From the NCBI GenBank assembly GCA_905183005.1, contig CAJJDO010000075.1:273614-337613 (forward strand): DNA of 64,000 nucleotides, given 5' to 3'. Origin of the DNA: Paramecium pentaurelia. Taxonomy: Eukaryota; Ciliophora; Oligohymenophorea; Peniculida; Parameciidae. The position numbers and the translations under genes were made by a program. Below, piece after piece: positions 13,901 through 24,506 of this stretch. The notes beneath the pieces are model-generated. The model ran no database searches. It saw only the letters and a list, made by a program, of their open reading frames with translations, and had not been told where the DNA came from. Each line of letters opens with the position of its first letter. Position 1 is the first letter of the stretch.

Positions 13901-16900
13901 TTTAGTTTTAGTGATTATTTAAATTTAACAGAATAATATTTAAGATTGATAAGAGGAACTAAATGTATTCTATTTTATAGATGTTTAAAATACAATTAAA
14001 TGGCAGTATTAATAGGTAAGATTGCATCTATAACATTTAAGCAATACATATATTTAACTATATTTATGTTTATAATTATAACAATATATGCAATGATTGG
14101 AATGGATCTATATGCAAGTAAGTTTGATTAAAATTATTTTTTGGGTTAATTACATTCATTTGATAATTTATTGAAAGCAATTATGACAATATTTAATATA
14201 ATGACAAATGATGATTGGTATGGAGTATTTGTATTAGGAACAGAGATAAGTACTGTTGCTGCTATCATATATTCATATTCTATGGTTATAATTTTGAATT
14301 ATTTAACTTATGGATTGGTTTTAGCTATATTGCTTGATGGATTTGGTAGATATCTAGATGAAAAAGATGAAGTAGATTAAAGTGATAAATAAATGTTAGA
14401 AAATCAAATGACATCTGCAAGAGATGAGGAAGCATTAAATACTGAATTAGATTCTACAAGAAATTTAAAAATTAAATCATAATATTTTCCATCATAAGTT
14501 CAAATTTGTGAATTGGAAGAGAAAGAATAACCAAAAGTAAAACTTGATTTAATGGAAAGTTTATTACGATCTTTAAGTATAATAATGTAATTATATTAGA
14601 GTAATTAAATAAATAAATAATGAAATCAAATCCTAAATTATTTTAAGATATTCAATGTGAAACATCTCTCTATTTATTTGAAAAAACTAGTAAAATAAGA
14701 ATTATTTGTTGTAATTTCTGTTCATCTTAAGCTTTTTATTGGTTTACTAATTTAGTTTTGATTTCATCTATTATTGTAATGATTATTAGAACATATCATG
14801 ATTATGAATAAGAGAAAAGTTAATATCCATATATATTATTGATGATTTTAAATGTATTTATGTTCATAGAAGATATAATATGTATAATTGCAAAAGGTTT
14901 ATGTATGGATAAAGGATCACATATAAATTATTCATGGTAATTAATTGATTTAATTTATTTACTTGGATTCTTTATTGATAGTTATAAACATAATCCAATA
15001 ATTAATATTTGTTTATTTTTAGGTCATTTTAGACCAATGAAACTTATGTATAGAATTAAATGGTTAGATAAAATAAGAGCTGCTTTAGCTTAATCACTTT
15101 TAGATATGTTAAAGATATTATTAACTTTAGTTTCAGTATGGATAATGTTTGGAGTATTTGGTATAATTTTATATGAAAGTTAATTTGGATTTTGTGATGA
15201 TAAAATGTAATTCTATATTAATGAAAGAGAATGTATAGAAACTGAAAGATAATGGATTAATTTTAAACATAATTTTGATAATATTACTATTGCATTACCA
15301 ACATTATTTGTAGTATCAACATTTGATGGTTGGGGAGAAATCATGTAAGTAGCTGAAAATAGTAGATAAAGTAGATATGGACCATCTCCATTTGCTACTT
15401 ATATATCAACATATGCATATTTTATATCATTTTGTTTTGTAGGATCAATGTTCTTTTTGAGTTTCTTTACTGGTACACTCTTTTCTAAATTAAGATTTAA
15501 TTAACAAAAGATTGAAATGTAAGATGCAACTAAATTTTAAAGAGAATTTACAGAAATAGCTCCAATTATACTTAAAGATACTCCTGTTTTTTCAACTCCA
15601 CCTACTAAGATATTAAGAAGATTTGCCTCTTTTATTGTTAATAATTCTCTTTTTTAGAAATTTATGTTTCTAATTTTATTAATAGATTTAATCTGTTAAT
15701 TATAATATTAATATGATATGGATGTTGAATATATTAGACAAATAAATATTATTTAAAGATTTATTATATTATTTTATGCATTATGGATTGCATTATTATT
15801 TATGTCATTAGGTATAAATAGATATTTTGACAATAATTGGAGAAGATATTATACATTTTTAATTATCATATCTCTTTGTGATTTAATAGCAGATTTATAA
15901 AATGATTGGGTTATATATTATTTTTAATCAAATGTGTTCACTCCATATTATTAAATGATAAGAGTAGCATTTATGACTAGATAATTACGTTTACTTGTAA
16001 TATTTTAAGGATTAACAAATTTATCAAGATTAATAAGAGTAATGGGTTTTGCTCTTCCATTTTTAGCTAAACTCATATCTATTCTAATAATTACAATGAT
16101 TATATATGCATTGATTGGATGTTAATTATTTGGTAAAATTATTGAAGGAGCAGTAATAGATGATCTTATTAATTTTACTAATTTTGAATATGCTTTATTG
16201 GCACTTTTTAAATGTGCATCAGGAGATGATTTTAGAACTATTATGACAGATACAATGCATCATAATCCATTATGTCCAGAAAATCCTGATTGTTGTGGTT
16301 CAGATTTCAATTAATTATATTTCATTACATTTATGCTATTTTCTAATTATGTTCTTTTGAATTTGTTTATTTTAGGTTTGATAGAACAATTTGAAGAATT
16401 TTTCTAAGTATAAAATTCAATGATTTAAACATATGTTGAAGAAATCGATAAAATAAAAACAGCTTGGTGTAAATATTCAGCTGAAACTAATGGTTAAAGT
16501 ATGCATTATAAATTTCTTTGTCGTTTTTTACTTGATATTGGATAACCATTAGGTGGAGGAAAAGATGATAATTTATGGGATGCAGCAAAATTAGCATCTA
16601 AATTAAATTTGAGATGGTATACTTTTATAATTAAATAGTGATGCTTGTGGATATATTCAATATAATCAATTACTATATTAATTATTTAGACGTTGTTATC
16701 ATGATGAAGTGTTTAAAGATGGATCTTAAGAGTCCATTTAAAATATGAAATAATTTAATAAAGAAATGCAAATTCGATTACTATATTATAGAAGAAATAA
16801 AAGTTAATAGAGAAGTAATATTAGTTAGCATACTTTATAATTTAAATCTAATTTCAACATTCTTCATGATTATTTGAATGTTTTAATCTTATTTAAAACT

Positions 16901-17279
16901 TGGTAATCATACTCAAATTTACTTGTTCAAAAGATTATAAGGAGACAAGATGATTATACAGAAAGTGATGAAATAACATTAGATGGGAATCTATAAAATA
17001 ATCCTTAATAGTATTTAATAATATTTAATGGATAGTTGGTAATAAGTATAGAGTGATTTTATAAATGATGGTTTCAGTTCAAAAAGAAGAACTACAGATA
17101 TTAAATTATATGAAGATCAATTTTCTGGTCATTATGTTACACCATAAAGTGCTGTTTCTTAAAGGGAACCTTAATTACCTGTATATTAGACAACACTTCA
17201 ATAAGAAACAGATAGAATATTTGGAGGTTTTGATGAAAATGTTGTTTTAGATTGCAGAGAAATCAAATATAAAAATTGA
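10931..17279 (+). CDS. Four-domain voltage-gated calcium-channel-like alpha subunit with Asp selectivity ring
   Basis: About 2,050 residues, complete: ATG at 10931, TGA at 17277-17279. Cytoplasmic N-terminus, then four six-segment domains: I about 11640-12480, II about 13640-14360, III about 14700-15510, IV about 15650-16400. S4 helices with repeated basic residues are clear in II (LRLIRGTKCILFYR), III (HFRPMKLMYRIKW) and IV (TRQLRLLV...LIRVMGF); domain I S4 is poor in charge. Pore loops read TMDDW (Asp codon 12346), TNDDW (14210), TFDGW (15325) and SGDDF (16225). After IV, the Cav-type pre-IQ EF region is recognisable (VEEIDKIKTAWCKYSAET, GQPLGGGK), supporting a Ca channel rather than a Na channel. 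Tiny introns are visible, e.g. 20-nt ones near 11650 and 11690, 22 nt at 16617. In ciliates Cav channels drive ciliary reversal; that role is inferred. Paralog: the gene at 1-2988. Confidence 0.92.
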
Positions 17280-17309
17280 TCTTTATATATATATATATAT
17301 TGTTTTTTA

Positions 17310-18658
17310 TCATACTTTATTGTCTTCCATTTAAATTTAAGATTATTACATTTATCTATTTTTACTAAAAAAGTGTCTTCGAGTACCTATGAATTATTCA
17401 GGTGGAATCTATTCACAATCGAATTAGATTTCTTTATAATTAATTAATATATTACTTGCATCTTATAGATTTTAATTGCAATCAGAATTAATCAATTAAT
17501 AATCAAAATTGATTCCACAAAATGTACATTATAATTTATATCTATTTAATTCTTATTAATATTAATCTACAATGTTGTACCATTCTTAAAATTCTTAATT
17601 AGCTTATTTTTCTAATTCTTCTCTAATTCTCTTATTTTCTATTTAAGAATCACTAAATAATTTCCATATAATTTCATTTTTAAAATCCATTAATTTTTGA
17701 AGCATCTAATTTTATTATTACAATTATCTAAATTGAATCAAATCTTAAGGTAAATCATCTGGATATATATCAATTTATTTTTTAATTCTTTTTCTACTTA
17801 ATCTTTCTATATTTTCAAATAAATCTAAATTCTTTTGAGAATTGAATTCTTATAATTATGATATTCTTTATTAGAGAGTTTCAATTTAATCAATATCTCT
17901 ATAAATAAATGATTATTTTTACCTGAGTAATTCATTTTTATCATGATATAACATTTGTAATTTTTGACTTTCAGCACTTTTTAATTTATCTATAATGTAT
18001 TCACATTCTTCTCTGGTAATGTTCTCTATTTTTTAGGATTAATATTTGATTTCATCAATTCTGTTATCTATCTAATTTATCATTAATAGCAATAACCTTT
18101 TAGACTTGTTCCAGAATTTCTTATCTTTTGGGTAACAAACTCTAATTAACTTATTCTTTGAGTCTTTCATATCTATAATCAAAAGTAGCTTATTGTGTAA
18201 ATTATTGATTTGGATAATAGGGTTATGTATAACTTGGTGAATAATATTGATCTTGATATTATAATGGACTTTTTGAATATTAATGATCTTAATATTATTG
18301 AGTATTTTGATCATTCATAAATTTATTTGTTCTGAATTGATTATTATTCTTATTGACTGTAGGATAATTTTCAAATTAATTATGTTATTACAACGAATTG
18401 TTAGTTTAGAAATTACCATTATTATTAAATGTTTGCATTTAAGGATCATCATCACAATTGGCTAAGTTAATTATTTGTAATACCCAAATTTTTGCTTTCC
18501 TTATCTCCACTTCTACTAATTACTCTTGCAATAAGTTGTTATTAATCATTATCAGGTGGAGGTAGAATCTTTGAATCCTTCTTGTCTAATTTAGTAGATT
18601 TCTTCTTCTTGTCTTTAGATTTATCACTCTTAACACTTTGTTTATCTTTTGAAGACAT
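17310..18658 (-). CDS. Coiled-coil protein with C-terminal CTFCG cysteine motif
   Basis: About 425 residues; ATG at 18658, stop at 17310-17312, 30 nt from the convergent channel gene. A Lys/Asp-rich head (MSSKDKQSVKSDKSKDKKKK) is followed by an Asn/Gln/Tyr-rich linker, then coiled coil, then YPDDLPQDLIQFRQL, a second helical stretch, and CTFCGINFDYQLINSDCNQN near 17510. It ends NYKEIQFDC...FIGTRRHFFSKN. This back half is the same module found in the B-box/EF-hand protein at 4799-6626 (HPSDLPRELFDLR ... ICTFCGCFIDVVNEQC). The cysteines could bind zinc. A 22-nt intron near 18480 is clear. There is no B-box here. Family and function unknown. Confidence 0.65.
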
Positions 18659-18695
18659 TCGGTTAAATGATAATATTATAAATAATTTAATATTC

Positions 18696-19650
18696 TCAAT
18701 GTTTATTATGATGCAAAAAGAAGTGCTCGTTATGATCCTAAATTACTTATATTCATTTACAATCTTTGTGAGTTAATCAAATCTTGATCCAGTATAAGGA
18801 TTTGTATATACATACAAGAAGAAATACATCTTGAATAATAATAACAACACCACTTAACATCCAGCAATCAACCAAATAACAATATGTTTCTTAGCCTATA
18901 TATTCTTTTCCAATTCTCTAACAGTTATTTATATATATATATACATACCCCCAATAATTCACAATCAAAAATAAAGATGAATTAATCATTGCATATATCA
19001 ATGCTCCCCATTGTAATTAAGGATTCGGTATAGAACATACTATACACACAGGTATTATGCATGTTTAAGCATAAGCATATATACATATTACTGATGTTAA
19101 ATGAAGATGTCTGCCTCCAAGCATTTTCATAACCATATATATTGCAAATGGTACTAGAAATGCTATTCCAAATAATAAAGATGATGCAGTTGGTATAAAA
19201 TCAAAATTATAATGGAATGCAATATTACTTGGAGTTGCCAAATAACCTGAAATGTTACCTGCAGCAGCTACTGCAAATACTAAAGTAGCATAAATCCAAA
19301 TAGGTCCATATAAATCTGCTTTACCATCTTAAATCTCAAAGAAAGTTGCTTTAAATGGGAAAAAGGATGCCCATAGTTTTTATGCTATTACTTTTGTTGT
19401 CAAATCATTAAAGAATGGTTAATAATATTTCAATGTAAATGGAGCACAAAACATTTGACAACAAGTAGGCTCTTTATTTTGATTTTCTTCTTCTTCAATT
19501 TTATCATCTATAACATCATCTGAGACTATCTGATTTACTATTTATTATGCTAATTTTTAGGCCAATAATTATTTTGCTAAATCAGGGGCTATTAGATTTA
19601 TTATTAATATATTTACCTGATCCTTTCAATGCACTACCATTAGAACTCAT
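18696..19650 (-). CDS. YIPF1/YIPF2-like Yip1-domain Golgi membrane protein
   Basis: About 285 residues; ATG at 19650 (MSSNGSALKGS). A cytosolic N-terminus (KEPTCCQMFCAPFTLKYYQPFFN) matches the YTLEYYQ.FF start of YIPF1/2 proteins. The hallmark ADLYGPIWIYATLVFAVAAA follows, near 19310, where the family has DLYGPFWI.ATL.F. Five transmembrane segments follow, including LLFGIAFLVPFAIY and ICIYAYAQTCIIPVCIV, and the last ends near VVLLLLFKMYFFLYVYT. These proteins bind Rab GTPases and help ER-to-Golgi traffic. Two introns: 28 nt near 19600 and 31 nt near 18925. With a 23-nt intron near 18760 the gene stops at 18696. Without it, the frame would read on into the ATG of the next gene 37 nt away, so the intron decides the 3' end. 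Confidence 0.85.
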
Positions 19651-19831
19651 AAAAAAAAATATTATTAAAATATATATATAAATTTCAGGTTAAGGAAGGC
19701 ATGTTGATTTCATGATAAATCAATTCTGGTGCTATTATCATCATTATTTAATTGATAAAATTTGATTATATTAAAGGCTAAACTAATCTATCTTTAAATT
19801 TATGGTTTTAAGAATTATTCAATAAATAAAA

Positions 19832-20038
19832 TCAATTTTCATCATCATACAACAATAATAATACAGAATTCATCAAAGCCAAAAGTATCAGAAAAAATGT
19901 AATCCCTAAACAAAATACTTAATTTTTAAGCAATCTTTCATGACTTTTAATTACTCTATATAGCATCTTTTATTTTAATTTTTAATGTTATGCTAATTAT
20001 TCTTCTTCTTAACATTCTTTTTATTAACTATTTCCCAT
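19832..20038 (-). CDS. Tiny protein with possible N-myristoylation site and one transmembrane segment
   Basis: 68 residues in one uninterrupted frame, ATG at 20038, TGA at 19832-19834. It starts MGNSQQKECQEEEQLAQ: Gly2 with Ser4 nearby could be myristoylated, and a nearby Cys could be palmitoylated. A basic helix is followed by a hydrophobic segment (VFCLGITFFLILLALMNSVLLLL) and an acidic end, YDDEN. It looks like a small membrane-anchored protein; no family recognised. It is divergent to the small ORF at 20197. Confidence 0.5.
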
Positions 20039-20196
20039 TTATAATTTATTAATGAAATATTTTTCAATATTGTGTTTTTATATTTTTCAATTATTGTGAC
20101 GCATTATTAAATAATTCTCTATAACTGCAGAAATAAGTTTATTTGTGAATTGAAATATAGATTGCTTCAGCGATTTTAAATTAAATAAATAACTTA

Positions 20197-20439
20197 ATGG
20201 AAAATAAAATAATTCTAAATTCACAATCAACTGATCTAACGATGTGGAGTTTAAAGGTTACTAATGAATTAGATGATAGTTGTTGTTCAATTGATGATAG
20301 CGATATGAGTAGTTAAATGATTGCCAATTTTGTGATTGGTATATTAAAACCAGGATAAAAAAGAATTGGTCTGGTTGCAGCTAATAAGAATAAAATAACT
20401 ATAAGTGGTATTCTAGGCATAAATAAACCTAGATATTGA
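20197..20439 (+). CDS. Small hypothetical protein
   Basis: 80 residues, no intron, ATG at 20197, TGA at 20437-20439. It opens MENKIILNSQSTDLTMWSLK, has an acidic Cys/Asp patch (ELDDSCCSIDDSDM), and ends in a basic region (PGQKRIGLVAANKNK). Codon use, with few TAA/TAG glutamines, resembles the coding genes more than the flanks. No family recognised. Confidence 0.5.
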
Positions 20440-21472
20440 ATGATGTTCATTAACATCTATTTGATTTATATATGTTTATGTTTAAATATGATTAAAACCT
20501 TTATAACTTACAGTTTCATTAAAATTAATCGTTGTTAACGTGCTATTTTTTATTATTATTTCTTTAAGTCTAATATCTATTTTAAGTACTAATTCTAATT
20601 ATATGTTGAATACATATTTCTAATATCAACATAAACATAGTATGATAGGATTTTCTCATTTGTTTAGCCTTATTACTTATATTTAAATAATAATATAATC
20701 GAGTATATATAGTGAACATTATAAAATTGTGATTAAATAATAATAAATATATTAAATATTATAAACATTAATTAGATCAAATCTTCAGTATAGATTTAAT
20801 AAGTAAAAATATGATTTTATCTAAATATTTTATGTAGATAGGTAGGTTAATGGTAAGATAACTCTTTTATTTGTATATAAATTTCTAAAATAGCTAAAAA
20901 CATACTCATAATCATAATTCTTAAACTAAGACTTTTACCAATACTTTACTAATACTTATTATAAATTATAACACGAATTACTAATTAGATATCATTTATA
21001 GATATTTCTGATTAGGAAATAAGATAATATTCAATTAGAAACGAATCTTTAATTAAATTATTTGTATCAAAATGGATTTATTATAAACTTAAAATTTGTT
21101 AAAATAAATTAGATTTTCAATTAAATAGAATAATTAAAAGAAGGTTTGAAAGATATTATTTTAGTTTTGTATATAGTAGAAAATTACTTCAATGAGTGTA
21201 TGAGATCTAAGGGATTGCAAATATCAAATTTAAGAAAATATTCATGATAGGTACAGTGATCAAAACACTATTTTTATTTGCTAAAATAAACCCATATTGA
21301 TACATAACTAGAATAAATTAAGTTAAACTCATGAATGGTATAAAATTAATATAAATCACTTAAATATTTAACATATTTTTGTAATTGGCAATCTTATCAA
21401 TTTCTATTGACATAATTTGCTTAAAACTTTATTGCATTTTTAAATTTCTTTTTCTTTGTTAATTTATATTAA
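20440..21472. other. Intergenic region, no supported gene
   Basis: About 1 kb of AT-rich DNA with frequent TGA in all frames. A 47-codon minus frame around 20540-20680 and a short plus frame near 21070 exist but look random. The promoter of the HEAT-repeat gene must lie at the right end. Confidence 0.5.
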
Positions 21473-23218
21473 ATGGACAATAAATTAACAAATATCAACT
21501 CTTATATCGAAGACCTTAGAACAAGTAATCTATCCAAAGAGGAATTATTTGAAAAGGCAAAGTCTCTTTATGAAAGTGATTAAACAATTTTAAATGCTAT
21601 GACAATTTTCAATGTAATTTTATTATTAGAATCTAAGTTTATAGCAGATGCTGAAGACAGAGTACTAGAAGTATTATAAAATTCTTTATTACAATTATTG
21701 TAACATTAAGACAATCGAATTTAAGAACTAACAATATAAATTATATCTAAATTAGTTACTAAACACAATTTCTAAGAATTAAGCACTTAAGTTTTAGATT
21801 TGTTGATTAATATCATAATTTGGGATGATACCTTTATTATTTATAATCAAAGCTATAAATTTGCATAAACACTTCTCAAAGAGTCTTTTCCAGACATACA
21901 AAATAAGATTAAGGTAATGGAACCAATGTTTATGAATAAATATTATTTTACAAACAAAAAAGAATACTACATTTAAGGTTTATTAGGATCAATGGAATTA
22001 TTTTTATAATATAAATACAATGTTGACAAAGTTATTGAAGTAATTGAGATTATTCAAAGGATAGCTAGACACTAGAATAAATATGTAAGACTTTATGCAT
22101 AGAAATTTGTTCATCATCTCTTTTAATTTTATGAAGGCAATCTTTATAATAGCATTATTATTTCAACTATTTAATAAGGATTAATGGATGAATCACTTGA
22201 AGTGAGAATGTAAGCACTTAAAGAATATTAAATTCTGAATCCAAAAAATAAAGATTGCTTTATGATACCTTTACTAAACAATTGTCATACTGATAATTTG
22301 ATGGAAGTAGCTGCAAATATTGCTTAAGAGCATTTTCCTTCAGTTGGAGGTCCTCCTATTTTGGGTCTCATTACAATAATAAGAGATAGATTTCTCAAAG
22401 AATGTCTCATATATAATTATAATTGTACAACAAGTAGATATTATTAAATCAGGAGTAGTGGACTATCAACACTTTAAACATTCATTTTATTTTTAAAATA
22501 AACACCAAATTTATTGCCATAAAAGGAAATATTGAAGGCAGCTTAGAATTGTACTTTATTTGAAACTGATCCTATAGTAAGATAGGCTGGATTTAGTTTA
22601 ATGTATCACATAATTAGATTAAATATGAATGAAGTTATGTAATATCAATAATAGATCGTTGATAATTGCTTATTCCATTTAAGTGATGTTCCTTTAGAAT
22701 GTAAAGAGTTTTGTGCAAAAATATTGGCATTGTTCAAAGATCATACTGATTTAATAAAAAATTTACAATAAAAAGTTTAGGTAGTTAAGGATAAAGAAAT
22801 GGCATATTAAGATTTTGTTGGAGTTGTACCTAATACAGAAGAGGCATAAAATCATTTATAAAAAAGTTTAGAAGCTCAAGGAGGTAAAGATAAGGTTGTC
22901 AGTAAACATCAATCTTAAACATTACTTGGAATTACTATGTGTTTTAAGTAAATCTCCATTTTATCACCAGATGAATAATTATTAAAATAATTAATCATAT
23001 TGATATCCTCATGTTTGAAATATGTTGATTGGCAAAGACATTACATTTTATAATGTTTAATAGAAGGATTATAAGAATTAAAGATTGTTAAGAGATTACC
23101 AATAAAATTATTAGATGAAACAGACATATTAGCTTATATGAAATAATATAATGAGACAGAATTGCTTAATAGGATAGGTGAGATAGTTGGACCAACTATT
23201 TTGAAAGGAAGATTATGA
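21473..23218 (+). CDS. HEAT/armadillo-type alpha-solenoid protein
   Basis: 581 residues in a single intron-free frame, ATG at 21473, TGA at 23216-23218. The whole protein is pairs of amphipathic helices typical of HEAT repeats, e.g. QDNRIQELTIQIISKLVTKH, NKYVRLYAQKFVHHLF, ESLEVRMQALKEYQIL and DPIVRQAGFSLMYHIIRLN. No catalytic motif, signal peptide or membrane segment. Such solenoids act as binding scaffolds in trafficking, cilia or chromosome complexes; I cannot name the family. It is one of the few long genes here with no intron, which makes the frame very secure. It ends 24 nt from the convergent RING/B-box gene. Confidence 0.75.
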
Positions 23219-23242
23219 TATAATTTAATTGATGGAGTAATA

Positions 23243-24368
23243 TCATTAATTACAATCAATATCCATACCTCCAATTAACTTTTTAACATCATTAATTTAT
23301 GAAAATATTTAATTTGATAGTTGTACATCTTTAATATTTGGAAGTGGAGGTATTTATGGTGTTGTTTAACCATAAATTGATCCATAATAATTAAGTAAAC
23401 CACATTCATCTTTGGAATCTATCATATCATTAATTTTCTCAGTAAAATTTTATAATTTGCATTAAACTTCATTTAATCTGTTTATATATCCTTCTTACTA
23501 TTCTATTATTGTAGGTAAATTATCTACTTTTTCTAATAATTCATTTTATTTACTATTTAATAATTAATGTAAAGTCTATAAGTATTAATATGAAATAGAT
23601 ACTTAAAATTCTTAAGCTATTTGTAATCTTAAATGATCTTATATGGCTTATTATTATATTTATTTCTGTTCTAATTCTTACTTTTAGTTTTCTACTTAGA
23701 TTATACATTGATTATTTTATTCTAATTGTTCTTCTAACTATTTTCTCACAATTGGATATGATTTCTTAATTGTCTTAACTTCATGATTCTTGTGAATTCC
23801 ATGTATGATGCATTCAGGACAAATACATTTACTATTGCAATCAAAACAATAGTATGAGACTTCTTCATCAGGATGATCAACACACATTCCTTTTTAATGA
23901 TAAATGAATGAATTTTCACTCTGTTATTTACTCATTTTCCTTTAAGATTAATGTATAGAAACTCTAGCTTCTATTGTTTAAGCAGTTTATTTAATAGATT
24001 TATCTTTTGCATTTTCTTTATTATCTTATCTAGTTTATGAACGAGGTTTAACTTATTTTTCAATTGATATATTGGATTTTGATTATTGGACAGTTTTACG
24101 ATTTGATTTATCCTATAAAACAGTAGTTAAATGTAATTTTTCTAATTCATAAATACTGTTAGCATCTAATTCTGTATTAGATGAACAAATATCACAAACA
24201 AAAAACTATTCAATTACAAAAAGTATATTTTACTTTTTTATTTCTTTTAGATTGTTATTATGAAAATGACTTAGCTGCACATAATAAACATAAATCATGA
24301 TTACATGTTAACATTAGTATATCATCTGGTACTTTTAAACATTTACTACATTTTGAAACATTCATCAT
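23243..24368 (-). CDS. RING and B-box (TRIM-like) protein
   Basis: About 365 residues. Start at the first of two adjacent ATGs (24368). The N-terminal RING-type finger reads CSKCLKVPDDILMLTCNHDL then CLLCAA, and closes after a 28-nt intron near 24210 with FVCDICSS. A low-complexity linker follows. A B-box then reads CVDHPDEEVSYYCFDCNSKC, ICPECIIHGIHKNHEV near 23830. The rest is coiled coil (RKQLEEQLEQNNQCIIQVEN) and a short C-terminal tail ending GGMDIDCNQ. RING plus B-box plus coiled coil is the TRIM order, so E3 ubiquitin ligase activity is plausible; it lacks any PRY/SPRY domain. It differs from the B-box protein at 4799-6626 in having the RING and in lacking the EF-hands. Confidence 0.75.
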
Positions 24369-24506
24369 TTTTAAATTGTGTATGTTCGTTAACTAAAAAT
24401 TTTATGAAAATAATAAAATTATAATTATTATGCATTTGTATCAATTTTATATAAAATAAACAATGTATGATCATTCACAAATTATCAACATTCATAATAA
24501 CATCTA

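Noticed and set aside
19690..19831. Open frame continuing after the TGA of the tiny membrane protein
   Set aside because: About 48 codons with no splice site that would remove the TGA; open frames are common by chance with one stop codon.
20540..20680. Minus-strand 47-codon frame
   Set aside because: Short, AT-driven composition, no neighbouring exon.
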